DNA of 7,369 nucleotides from assembly GCA_030633015.1 (NCBI GenBank), contig DAOVTR010000076.1, forward strand, positions 1-7,369, in the 5' to 3' direction. The translations under genes were made by a program, and so were the position numbers. Positions 1 through 7,109 of this stretch are shown one piece after another. The stretch is from Bdellovibrionales bacterium (GTDB lineage: Bacteria > Bdellovibrionota > Bacteriovoracia > Bacteriovoracales > Bacteriovoracaceae). The notes below the pieces were generated by a model, which searched no databases, was not told where the DNA came from, and was given only the letters and a program-made list of their open reading frames with translations. Numbering within the stretch: the first letter of the stretch is position 1; every line of letters starts with the position of its first letter.

Positions 1-202
1 AAAAACTACCTGAATATGCTAATACCCACATAAATTTATTTAAAGCAGCATCAACACTAAGTTCACTTTTTTTAAGTTCTGTCTTTAATTTTAATACGTC
101 CCTATTGGTAGTTAGAAACTCTTTAATTAACTCCTGACTTGCCATGGAACTAAAACTAACCAGGTAAGCCATTAAAATTATTATCAGTTTATTTTTGTAC
201 AT
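1..202 (-). CDS. N-terminus of an unrecognised exported protein (partial)
   Basis: An open frame runs from an ATG at 202-200 off the left edge of the window, giving 67 residues with no stop. The start is supported by GGAG at 213-210, 7 nt upstream, and a TATAAT-like -10 element further up. The first 21 residues form a typical Sec signal peptide: MYKNK, a hydrophobic core (LIIILMAYLVSF), then SSMA before SQE, which fits a signal peptidase I site after Ala21. There is no lipobox cysteine, so a lipoprotein is unlikely. The mature part seen so far is charged and probably helical (KEFLTTNRDVLKLKTELKK), ending near MWVLAYSG. I do not recognise a family. The protein is probably periplasmic or secreted. 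It is divergent from rnpB and shows no operon partner here. Confidence 0.7.
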   Translation of the reverse strand, partial: MYKNKLIIILMAYLVSFSSMASQELIKEFLTTNRDVLKLKTELKKSELSVDAALNKFMWVLAYSGSF

Positions 203-209
203 AGTTTTT

Positions 210-228
210 CTCCAATAAATTTATTATA
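210..228 (-). promoter_or_regulatory. Putative -10 element and RBS of the exported-protein gene
   Basis: Read on the minus strand, TATAAT lies at 228-223, followed after about 9 nt by the Shine-Dalgarno GGAG (213-210) and then ATG at 202. A start site near 217 would leave a leader of roughly 15 nt. No good -35 sits at 16-18 bp; the nearest resemblance, TTGTCC, is only 13 bp upstream. The call rests on the perfect -10 hexamer and its position. A 12-bp palindrome, AATAAATTTATT, at 214-225 overlaps the element, but AT-rich palindromes of this size are common by chance. Confidence 0.4.
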
Positions 229-290
229 CTTTTTTTAGCATGGACAAATTAATTTGACTAACTAATACTCCTAAGGCACTACAGAAATTA

Positions 291-296
291 TATAAT
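291..296 (+). promoter_or_regulatory. Putative -10 element of rnpB
   Basis: A perfect TATAAT lies just before the 5' end of the RNase P RNA. With the usual spacing, transcription would start at about 300-303, at the base of helix P1. No convincing -35 box is present at 16-18 bp. A TTGACT at 254-259 is 31 bp away, too far to pair with this -10. Stable RNA genes usually have strong promoters, so an upstream element not visible by eye may contribute. Confidence 0.45.
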
Positions 297-297
297 A

Positions 298-597
298 CTG
301 AGAAGAGGAAACTGTCGCTGGGCCCCGGCCTGGAGGAAAGTCCGGACACCATATGGCAACATAGCGGATAACGTCCGTCCACCGCGAGGTGAGGACAAGT
401 GCAACAGAAAGCAAGTACAGAGGAGTAATCCTGCTGTAGTGAAACCAGGTAAACTCTATGTGGTGCAAGCTCAAATAGGTCTACGTTTGAAGGCGGCCAG
501 CCTAAAGTAGACGGGTAGAGTGCATGAGATTTTAGGTAACTAAAGTCCTAGATGAATGATAGTTTACAACAGAATCCGGCTTACTTCTCTTCTCAGT
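298..597 (+). ncRNA. rnpB: RNase P RNA (bacterial type A-like, compact)
   Basis: This is the catalytic RNA of RNase P, which trims the 5' leader from pre-tRNAs together with the RnpA protein. The hallmark 5' core GAGGAAAGTCCGGAC lies at 333-347 and its partner ACAGAATCCGGCTTA at 569-583; together they form P4. Visible pairings include P1 (298-307 with 587-596), P2 (310-316 with 558-564), a short GC-rich P3 (318-323 with 328-333), and P8 (365-368 with 374-377). Others are P9 with a GCGA loop near 381-390, P15 (479-484 with 507-512), and P18 (528-535 with 540-547, GTAA loop). AGTGCAACAGAAAGCAA, GGTAAACTC, CAAATAGG and CTAGATGAATGA also match the family. The RNA is about 300 nt against 377 in E. 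coli. The specificity-domain block GGTGAAA...GGTAAGAGC.CACC is absent; only a hairpin at 416-438 stands in that region. Identity is certain; the exact ends are approximate. Confidence 0.95.
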
Positions 598-602
598 TTT
601 TT
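587..602 (+). terminator. 3' end of rnpB: P1 strand plus T-run
   Basis: The 3' strand of P1 ends at 596 and is followed at once by six T residues (597-602). There is no local hairpin directly before the T-run; the stem is the long-range P1 helix. Either P1 serves as the terminator stem or the transcript runs further and is trimmed. The T-run overlaps the stop codon of the convergent peptidase gene at 601-603. Confidence 0.4.
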
Positions 603-3189
603 ATATTTTATCTATTGTATAATCCTCTCTGCCAACAACAATTTGAAACCAATCTCTAGATAATATTTTTCTGATCTCTGCATTAAATTTATCATAAGTC
701 ATGTCTGAAATTTTTTGATTATTTTTATGATAATAATCAAGTCCTAATCCTTGAAAGTATGGAATAGAATAAATATTTGCATAATCTTCATTTGTCTGGA
801 CATTCAAAAGATTTTGCCCCTCAATCATTTTCTTCAACTGAACAAATGCAGATTTTGTTAATCCAAAATCTTTAATACTACCTACAATATCATTTATGGC
901 ATTAATTGCTTGTGAAACCTTATCGTGACCTGAGGCCATATAAATTCCCCAGTACCCTCCTTCAAGTGCATTAAAATGAACAGGCTGAACGGCGTAACAC
1001 AGCCCCATCTCATCTCTAACTTTTACAAACAGATCAGAAGATTGCCCACTAAGGTAAATTGTAAGCATTTTTAGTATTGTATTCTCACTCTCTTTTAATC
1101 GCTTACAGGCAACTCCTAAAAAAACATTTGATTGTTCCCTATCGAAATATATAAATGATTTTTTATCTTCACTTGATTTAAACTTTTTAAAATCTTGAAC
1201 CTCATTACTACGAGCAGAAAAAGTCTCTATATATTTAGTTAATAACTCGGTAACATCTTCAATATTACGATCACCACAATAACTAAACATTAGTTTTGAA
1301 TTTTTTAATTTTTCACCATGCAATTTAAGTAGATCTGCTTTTGTAATTTGCTCCAAAGATGTAGTTGTTCCAATTGGATTTTGACCATAAGGATGATTGG
1401 CAAAAATCATAGATGATAATTTATTAAAACACTGCCTCGCCGGGTCCTCATTTTGAGATAACAGTGATCTACTTACCAAACTTTTTTCTTTAATAAGCTC
1501 TTCTTCATGAAAATCAGCACTAATCATAGCGTCAACTGAAATTTTTAAAAGCTCGCTAAAATTTTCACTCAGCCCTTGCATCATTAATCCATAAGCATTC
1601 TTTCCTGAAAAACCATAAAACGATGCTGACCGGTCATCAATAATTCGCTTCAGTTCATCACGAGGCAACCCCTTATGCCCCATTGTTAGCAAATTAGAAA
1701 TCAAATGATAAGACCCATTATTTTTCTCATTTTCCTCAGTCAATCCTCCTAACAAATAGGTATTAAAAACAAATGTTGGATTTATTGGATTATGTCGATG
1801 TAAAAGAGTTATGCCATCTTTTAACTTAATTATTTTCAACTGACTATCATACGATGATTTCTGATATGTTTTTAGTTTTCTATCAATAGGCTTATTAATA
1901 TTAAATTCTTTTTTTAATTTTTTCTGCCACTTCAATAAATAACTCTCACTATCTTTTACAGAATACTCTTTGGGTATTTGAAACATCAAATGCATTTCTT
2001 TTGAAAAAAGTGTTTTGAAATATAGATTAATTTGTTCAACGGTTACGGCCTTAATTTTATCAAAAAATTTATCTTCACATAAAAAATCACCTGTAAGCAC
2101 ATAACCTAGGCCCAAACTAAAAGCATATGATTCAACTGTCTCTTTTTCATAAATTTTAGAAGCAACATATTGATTTTTGACTTTATTGGCTTCCCATTTT
2201 TCAATACCATCTCTTTTTAATTTAATAATTATATCAAACAATAGATCCATAACTTTTTGCATATTTTCATAAGGAAATACAATTTTCATCAACTCAATAC
2301 TTTTATCACCTAAATACATTGTTGAAGCAGCTGATGCGTTCGCAAGATTTGAATCAAGTACCAAATCTCGATATAATCTTGATGACTCTCCATGACCTAA
2401 TATACTCATCACCACATCTTGAATAGGTGCCAACTGTTCAAGGTAATTACTACCTTCAAAAAGAAAAGTTAGCTGAGCCATTTTAACTTCTTTTTGATGA
2501 ACATCTATTTGAGATAACTTATTAAGTTTAAACTTATTAGAATGGGCGGGCTTACCTTTTGGTAACTTAAATTCTAAAATCTTTTTTATAATTGCTTTTT
2601 TATTTTTAAGATCTCCTGCGACGACTAACAGTGCATTCGATTGATTGTAATATTGCTTTCTAAAATCATTTAATTGTTTCCTTGAAAAGGACTTAATTGT
2701 TTTAGGAGTACCAAGAATTTGATGTTTATACCCTCCCTTGAAACATTTGTTTTGAATTCTAGAAAAAGCAAATTGTGAAGGACTATCAACAGATCTTCTA
2801 AACTCTTCAAATACCACCTCCCTTTCACCAGGGATCGTTATTTGTTCAAAAGTAGGTTTAGACACCATATCTAATAATATATCCAAACTTAGAACTATTT
2901 TATTTGAAGGAGTATTAATGTAGTAAGATGTATAATCAAAAGAGGTAAATGCATTAATTTCGCCTCCAAATCCTTCGACGGCCTTTGCAAGTTTTTTTCC
3001 TGGTCTTTTTTTAGTTCCTTTAAAAAACATATGTTCTAAAAAATGAGCAATCCCCTGATTGTCCGCCTGTTCAAATGAACTTCCTGCCTTAAACCAAATC
3101 TGTACCGTGGCCGAGGTACTAGCAGGGACATTAATAAACAACGTCTTCATACCATTATTTAAAGTTTCAATATAAGGAACTTGTTTCAC
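601..3189 (-). CDS. Two-unit M16 zinc metallopeptidase (pitrilysin/insulinase family)
   Basis: An 862-residue clamshell peptidase with two M16 units, as in pitrilysin, rather than the ~430-residue single-unit form. The N-terminal unit carries the inverted zinc motif HFLEH (His49, Glu52, His53). Glu129 fits the third zinc ligand, and Glu122 matches the second conserved acidic residue. The C-terminal unit (from about residue 450) has HLISN where HxxEH would be, so it cannot bind zinc. It does carry Arg725 and Tyr732 in RDEMGLCY, the substrate-anchoring R/Y pair known from the non-catalytic half of insulinase-type enzymes. The halves are therefore complementary. No signal peptide is seen, so it should be cytoplasmic and probably degrades peptides; the substrate cannot be read from sequence. 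I prefer the GTG start at 3189, because GGAG (3199-3196) lies 6 nt upstream. The ATG at 3204 adds five residues but has no ribosome site. It is convergent with rnpB and divergent from hemW. Confidence 0.92.
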   Translation of the reverse strand: MKQVPYIETLNNGMKTLFINVPASTSATVQIWFKAGSSFEQADNQGIAHFLEHMFFKGTKKRPGKKLAKAVEGFGGEINAFTSFDYTSYYINTPSNKIVLSLDILLDMVSKPTFEQITIPGEREVVFEEFRRSVDSPSQFAFSRIQNKCFKGGYKHQILGTPKTIKSFSRKQLNDFRKQYYNQSNALLVVAGDLKNKKAIIKKILEFKLPKGKPAHSNKFKLNKLSQIDVHQKEVKMAQLTFLFEGSNYLEQLAPIQDVVMSILGHGESSRLYRDLVLDSNLANASAASTMYLGDKSIELMKIVFPYENMQKVMDLLFDIIIKLKRDGIEKWEANKVKNQYVASKIYEKETVESYAFSLGLGYVLTGDFLCEDKFFDKIKAVTVEQINLYFKTLFSKEMHLMFQIPKEYSVKDSESYLLKWQKKLKKEFNINKPIDRKLKTYQKSSYDSQLKIIKLKDGITLLHRHNPINPTFVFNTYLLGGLTEENEKNNGSYHLISNLLTMGHKGLPRDELKRIIDDRSASFYGFSGKNAYGLMMQGLSENFSELLKISVDAMISADFHEEELIKEKSLVSRSLLSQNEDPARQCFNKLSSMIFANHPYGQNPIGTTTSLEQITKADLLKLHGEKLKNSKLMFSYCGDRNIEDVTELLTKYIETFSARSNEVQDFKKFKSSEDKKSFIYFDREQSNVFLGVACKRLKESENTILKMLTIYLSGQSSDLFVKVRDEMGLCYAVQPVHFNALEGGYWGIYMASGHDKVSQAINAINDIVGSIKDFGLTKSAFVQLKKMIEGQNLLNVQTNEDYANIYSIPYFQGLGLDYYHKNNQKISDMTYDKFNAEIRKILSRDWFQIVVGREDYTIDKI

Positions 3190-3204
3190 AATTTTCTCCA
3201 GCAT

Positions 3205-3265
3205 TTATTTAACGAGATATCAGAGCTTTACACAATGATAAAACAAAAGTATTTAACCTTAACAT
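3205..3265. promoter_or_regulatory. Divergent promoter region between the peptidase gene and hemW
   Basis: This 61-bp gap must hold promoters for both genes unless one is read from elsewhere. On the plus strand, TTTACA (3227-3232) and TATTTA (3250-3255) are 17 bp apart. That would start transcription about 4 nt before the hemW ATG, which has no Shine-Dalgarno. On the minus strand, TTGTGT and TTAAAT (-10 at 3212-3207) are also 17 bp apart. Their start near 3201 would lie downstream of the ATG at 3204, which favours the peptidase GTG start at 3189. Both -10 boxes are imperfect, so these are weak calls. Confidence 0.3.
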
Positions 3266-4390
3266 ATGAAGAAAATTAAATCTCTATATATTCACTTCCC
3301 TTTTTGTGAAAAGAAATGCAACTACTGTGATTTTTATAAAACAACAAATTATGCAAATAATGTTGAGCAATTCAAAAACTACCTTGAACAAACGTCAGCT
3401 ACTATTATACAAAAAGCTCACGACCAAAATTATGAAATAAAAATAACTGATTCAATTTATATTGGAGGAGGTACTCCATCTCTTTGGGAAGAAGGCCCAG
3501 GCTTCTTACAATCCTCTCTTTTCAAAAAATTAAATATATTAAAAAAAGATATGAAGCAAATTGAATTTACAGTAGAAATGAATCCATCTTCTACTTTAGA
3601 TCGTAGCGTAAACAATTGGCTTGATTTAGGTGTAAATAGAGTGTCTCTCGGTATTCAAACCTTAAATCCTAATTTGCTAACACTGCTTAACCGTGCGCAT
3701 GATATAAATCAATCACACAACGCGCTAGATCTAATCAGCGCAAAATTTAAAAACTTCTCTACTGATTTTATGATCGGATTACCTCACTCTGAAAAATTCA
3801 ATCGCAATATTATCCATGAACTTAAAACAATTTTAAAATATAACCCTACACATATAAGTCTATATATTCTTACTCCCGGAGAAAGCTACTCAATGAAGCA
3901 GCATCTTCCCTCCGATGACTATATCGCTAATGAATTTATGACTGCATCAAATTTTTTAAAAGATTATGGATTTCAACACTACGAAGTATCAAACTTTGCA
4001 TATTCAAGACTAGAATCTAAGCACAATTTAAAGTATTGGAAATCCAAATCAGTTATAGCACTAGGGCCATCGGCCACGGGAATAATGATCAACAACTCAA
4101 ATGCTTTTAGATACACTTGGAAAAAAGATCTTTTAAATTATAATTTTGACTATGAGCATCTTACTGAAGAAGAGATTAAACTTGAAAAAATATATATGCT
4201 CCTACGTACAAATTTAGGAATCAATATTTCTGAATTTTTTAAAGAATCCGATCTCACAAAGTTAAATTATTTGATCAAAAAGTGGGCCTCACTGAATTAT
4301 ATTTTTCAAACAGATTTCAAAATTGTTCTCAACTCAAGAGGCTTTTTATTTATTGACTCAATAATGAATGATTTATTTTCAATAATTTGA
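3266..4390 (+). CDS. hemW: HemW, heme chaperone of the radical SAM (HemN-like) family
   Basis: A 374-residue cytoplasmic protein of normal HemW length. The radical SAM cluster motif is FCEKKCNYCDF, with Cys14, Cys18 and Cys21 binding the [4Fe-4S] cluster. A Phe follows where coproporphyrinogen oxidase HemN has its fourth cysteine, which points to HemW. Further family landmarks are YIGGGTPSLW (65-74, SAM site), EMNPSS (104-109), VNRVSLGIQT (123-132), DFMIGLP (167-173), HYEVSNFA (238-245) and HNLKYW (253-258), the last diagnostic of the HemW group. HemW proteins are known to bind heme and pass it to respiratory enzymes; older annotations call them oxygen-independent coproporphyrinogen III oxidase. 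The ATG fits the family N-terminus but has no ribosome site upstream, so the mRNA may be nearly leaderless. One local oddity is GLPHSEK, where GLPGQT is usual. It precedes the grpE promoter by about 40 bp, with no clear terminator between. Confidence 0.93.
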   Translation: MKKIKSLYIHFPFCEKKCNYCDFYKTTNYANNVEQFKNYLEQTSATIIQKAHDQNYEIKITDSIYIGGGTPSLWEEGPGFLQSSLFKKLNILKKDMKQIEFTVEMNPSSTLDRSVNNWLDLGVNRVSLGIQTLNPNLLTLLNRAHDINQSHNALDLISAKFKNFSTDFMIGLPHSEKFNRNIIHELKTILKYNPTHISLYILTPGESYSMKQHLPSDDYIANEFMTASNFLKDYGFQHYEVSNFAYSRLESKHNLKYWKSKSVIALGPSATGIMINNSNAFRYTWKKDLLNYNFDYEHLTEEEIKLEKIYMLLRTNLGINISEFFKESDLTKLNYLIKKWASLNYIFQTDFKIVLNSRGFLFIDSIMNDLFSII

Positions 4391-4427
4391 ACTAGTTAAC
4401 TATAAAAAAAAAGATACTTTTGACGCA

Positions 4428-4455
4428 TTGACAAAAAGATAATGAAACCCATCTT
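4428..4455 (+). promoter_or_regulatory. Sigma-32 (RpoH)-like heat-shock promoter of grpE-dnaK
   Basis: ATTGACA (4427-4433) and ACCCATCTT (4447-4455) are separated by 13 bp. The E. coli sigma-32 consensus is CTTGAAA, 13-15 bp, CCCCATNTA. The -10 part matches in CCCAT and the following T, and the -35 part keeps TTGA. No standard sigma-70 -10 stands at 16-18 bp from this TTGACA. Transcription would begin around 4460, giving a leader of about 35 nt. No CIRCE operator is visible, and no hrcA lies next to grpE, which fits RpoH rather than HrcA control. The assignment is by motif and context only. Confidence 0.55.
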
Positions 4456-4494
4456 AGATGTAACAAAATATTAATTATTGGCTTGAGGATAAAA

Positions 4495-5082
4495 ATGGGC
4501 AAAAAGAAAAAAATAGAAGTTCAAGAAGAAATTAAAGCAAATGAACCATCCATTGAAAAAGAAAATGAAAATAAAGAAAATGTTGAAACACTAGATAGTT
4601 CTGCCAGCAAACCTGAAAAAGAACCAAAAAAAGTAGAAGTTCCAAAGGAAGATTTTAAAAGTAAATATTACTATCTTGCAGCTGATATGGACAATTTGAA
4701 AAAAAGATTCAACCGCGAAAAAGAAAATTTACTTAAATATGGTAACGAAAGAATTTTAAAGTCAATTATTGATGTTGTTGATGATTTTGATAGAACTCTT
4801 GACGCCCTATCAAGCGATACAGATGAAAAAACAAAAACTATTATAGAGGGTGTTGATATGGTTAAGACAAAATTAATAAATTGTCTTGCTCTCAACGGAC
4901 TTGAGCCCATTGAATCAATTGGCAAAATATTTGATCCAAACTTTCATGAAGCAATGAGCACTCAAACAACAGCTGATAAAAAAGATCAAGAGATAATAAC
5001 AGAGTTCCAAAAGGGATATTTATTAAATGGCAGATTACTTAGAGCATCAAAGGTAATAATAGCAAAAAACGAAAAACAATAA
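4495..5082 (+). CDS. grpE: GrpE, nucleotide exchange factor of DnaK
   Basis: A 195-residue cytoplasmic co-chaperone that releases ADP from DnaK and works as a dimer. Residues 1-52 are a Lys/Glu-rich, low-complexity, probably disordered tail (starting MGKKKK). The long dimer helix follows, with AADMDNLKKRF at 62-72, then the four-helix part around SIIDVVDDFDRTL (90-102). The C-terminal beta domain that contacts DnaK has the family signature FDPNFHEAM (146-154) and QKGYLLNGRLLRASKV (172-187). The ATG at 4495 is preferred because GAGGA (4485-4489) lies 5 nt upstream. A TTG in the same frame at 4483 sits next to that site and would add four residues without support. dnaK follows after 24 bp, so the two genes are almost certainly one transcript, driven by the sigma-32-like promoter upstream. 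Confidence 0.96.
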   Translation: MGKKKKIEVQEEIKANEPSIEKENENKENVETLDSSASKPEKEPKKVEVPKEDFKSKYYYLAADMDNLKKRFNREKENLLKYGNERILKSIIDVVDDFDRTLDALSSDTDEKTKTIIEGVDMVKTKLINCLALNGLEPIESIGKIFDPNFHEAMSTQTTADKKDQEIITEFQKGYLLNGRLLRASKVIIAKNEKQ

Positions 5083-5106
5083 TTATTTTATAATAAGGAG
5101 AAAATA

Positions 5107-7029
5107 ATGGGAAAGATTATAGGAATTGATTTAGGCACAACAAATTCGTGCGTAGCTGTTTTAGAAGATGGAAAATATAAAATTATAGCAAATGCTGAAG
5201 GACATAATACAACACCATCAGTAGTTGGTTTTTCAACAAATGGTGAAAAACTTGTAGGTCAAGTTGCAAAAAGGCAAGCAGTAACCAATCCAACAAAAAC
5301 TGTTTTTGGGATTAAAAGATTAATTGGAAGAAAATCTACTGCTGAAGAAGTTAAAAGCTTTAAGGAAGTCGCACCTTTTGAAATTTTTTCAAATAAAAAT
5401 GGAGATGCTTGGATAAAAGTTGATAACAAAGAACAATCACCTCAAGAGGTATCTGCATATATTTTAGAAAAATTAAAAAGTGCAGCAGAAGATTACTTAG
5501 GAGATAAAATTTCAGAGGCAGTAATCACTGTTCCCGCCTACTTTAACGATGCTCAAAGACAAGCAACAAAAGATGCTGGAAGAATTGCAGGACTTGATGT
5601 TAAAAGAATTATTAATGAGCCTACAGCTGCGGCACTTGCGTACGGTCTTGATTCTAAAAGTGATAAAAATATTGTTGTCTTTGACCTTGGTGGCGGAACT
5701 TTTGATGTTTCAATACTTGAAATTACCTCTGATGGAGTATTTGAAGTTAAAGCAACCAATGGTGACACATTTCTAGGTGGAGAAGATTTTGACTATAGAA
5801 TAATTAATTTTCTTGCTGAGGAATTTAAAAAAGAGTCTGGAATAGATTTAAAAAAAGATACAATGGCACTTCAAAGATTAAAAGAAGCTGCAGAAAAAGC
5901 AAAACATGAATTATCAACATTAAATCAAACTGATGTAAATTTACCATTTATTACGGCTGATGCATCTGGCCCAAAACATCTAAATATTAATCTTACAAGA
6001 GCGAAATTTGAATCACTAATTGGAGACCTTTTAGAGAAGCTTGCTGCTCCTTGTAATATGGCCATTAAAGATTCTGGACTAGATCTCAATGAAATCCATG
6101 AAGTTATTTTAGTTGGTGGAGCAACCAGAGTTCCCGCTGTTCAAGAAAAGGTAAAGCAAATTTTTGGTAAAGAGCCAAGTAAAGGGGTAAATCCTGATGA
6201 AGTTGTTGCTGCCGGAGCAGCTATTCAAGGTGGTGTACTTGCAGGAGACGTAAAAGATGTTCTTCTTCTAGATGTAACCCCACTCTCTTTAGGAATTGAA
6301 ACTTTAGGTGGAGTATTTACTAAAATTATCGAAAAAAATACCACTATCCCTGCAAAAAAATCTCAAGTTTTTTCTACTGCACAAGACAATCAACCTGCAG
6401 TAAGTATCAATGTTCTCCAAGGAGAAAGAGAATTTGCCAATGATAACAAAACACTTGGTAAATTTGATTTATCTGGAATTTCACCTGCCCCAAGAGGAAT
6501 TCCACAAATTGAAGTAACATTCGATATTGATGCAAACGGTATTGTCCATGTGAATGCTGTAGATAAGGCGACTGGAAAATCTCAAGAAATTAGAATTTCA
6601 GGTGGATCAGGATTAACTGATGAAGAAATTAAGCAAATGGTAAGAGATGCTGATGAAAATAGAGAAGCTGATGGAAAACGAAGAGAGATAATCGATAGCA
6701 GAAATGGACTTGATGCTCTAATCCTATCTTCAGAAAAAATGATTAAAGATTCTGGAGACAAAATTTCTGATAGTTCGAAAGCAGAATTGGAAGGAGCTAT
6801 CAATGATGCAAAACCCAAACTTGAAAGTGAATCACTAGATGAACTTAAAGCTGCAAATGAAAGACTACAAAATGTTGCACATAAAATTTCTGAAGAGATG
6901 TATAAAGCTGGAGCAGCTTCCGAAGGAGATCCAACAGCACAACCTGAAGAAGCACCTAAAAATGACACACAAGATAATACATCGAAAAAAGATGAAGATG
7001 TAGTCGACGCAGACTTTAAAGAAGTATAG
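5107..7029 (+). CDS. dnaK: DnaK, Hsp70 chaperone
   Basis: A 640-residue cytoplasmic ATP-driven chaperone of full family length (E. coli: 638). The nucleotide-binding domain (1-383) has phosphate loop [10 protein letters not shown] (5-14), catalytic Lys70, [11 protein letters not shown] (170-180) with Glu171, DLGGGTFD (193-200), and LVGGATRVP (335-343). The hydrophobic linker VLLLD is at 385-389. The substrate-binding beta domain follows ([20 protein letters not shown]), then the helical lid with [15 protein letters not shown]. The tail is acidic and low in complexity and ends [10 protein letters not shown], the usual proteobacterial type, though without the final Lys-rich residues of E. coli. 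AAGGAG (5095-5100) lies 6 nt before the ATG, a near-ideal site that fits high expression. It is cotranscribed with grpE and followed by an intrinsic terminator. All key residues are present. Confidence 0.99.
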   Translation: MGKIIGIDLGTTNSCVAVLEDGKYKIIANAEGHNTTPSVVGFSTNGEKLVGQVAKRQAVTNPTKTVFGIKRLIGRKSTAEEVKSFKEVAPFEIFSNKNGDAWIKVDNKEQSPQEVSAYILEKLKSAAEDYLGDKISEAVITVPAYFNDAQRQATKDAGRIAGLDVKRIINEPTAAALAYGLDSKSDKNIVVFDLGGGTFDVSILEITSDGVFEVKATNGDTFLGGEDFDYRIINFLAEEFKKESGIDLKKDTMALQRLKEAAEKAKHELSTLNQTDVNLPFITADASGPKHLNINLTRAKFESLIGDLLEKLAAPCNMAIKDSGLDLNEIHEVILVGGATRVPAVQEKVKQIFGKEPSKGVNPDEVVAAGAAIQGGVLAGDVKDVLLLDVTPLSLGIETLGGVFTKIIEKNTTIPAKKSQVFSTAQDNQPAVSINVLQGEREFANDNKTLGKFDLSGISPAPRGIPQIEVTFDIDANGIVHVNAVDKATGKSQEIRISGGSGLTDEEIKQMVRDADENREADGKRREIIDSRNGLDALILSSEKMIKDSGDKISDSSKAELEGAINDAKPKLESESLDELKAANERLQNVAHKISEEMYKAGAASEGDPTAQPEEAPKNDTQDNTSKKDEDVVDADFKEV

Positions 7030-7066
7030 TATCACCCTCTTACTTAGAAGGTATTTAACTACTAAC

Positions 7067-7095
7067 AGGCTCAGATAATATCTGGGCCTTTATTT
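7067..7095 (+). terminator. Intrinsic terminator between dnaK and dnaJ
   Basis: AGGCTCAGAT (7067-7076) pairs with ATCTGGGCCT (7080-7089) as a 10-bp stem with one G-T pair and a 3-nt AAT loop, followed by TTTATTT (7089-7095). This is a good Rho-independent signal. It lies 15 bp before dnaJ and would lower dnaJ expression relative to dnaK if read-through is partial. A weaker stem with one mismatch (7034-7040 with 7046-7052) lies just after the dnaK stop and has no T-run. Confidence 0.75.
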
Positions 7096-7109
7096 AAGAT
7101 AGACATATT

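Noticed and set aside
254..296. TTGACT (254-259) as -35 for the rnpB TATAAT
   Set aside because: The spacing is 31 bp, far beyond the 16-18 bp needed.
271..474. A 67-codon open frame on the minus strand
   Set aside because: It lies antisense to the highly conserved RNase P RNA, has no ribosome site and its peptide resembles nothing; the RNA explains the conservation.
4391..4412. Terminator after hemW (TAGTTAACTA palindrome then A-run)
   Set aside because: The palindrome is short and AT-rich with no real loop, and the following run is A rather than T on the coding strand.
4483..4494. TTG start giving a GrpE four residues longer
   Set aside because: The TTG overlaps the Shine-Dalgarno sequence that serves the ATG at 4495.
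4391..4494. CIRCE operator before grpE
   Set aside because: No TTAGCACTC / GAGTGCTAA inverted repeat is present in the gap.
4671..4925. Minus-strand open frame inside grpE
   Set aside because: Antisense shadow of a clearly conserved gene, with no start signal.
5549..5776. Open frames on both strands inside the dnaK ATPase domain
   Set aside because: Both overlap one of the most conserved parts of dnaK and have no ribosome site; their peptides are frame-shifted or antisense readings of it.
6582..6968. 128-codon minus-strand open frame, rich in Ser and Leu
   Set aside because: Antisense to the dnaK lid and tail; the Ser/Leu-rich composition is what the reverse of Glu/Lys/Asp-rich codons gives.
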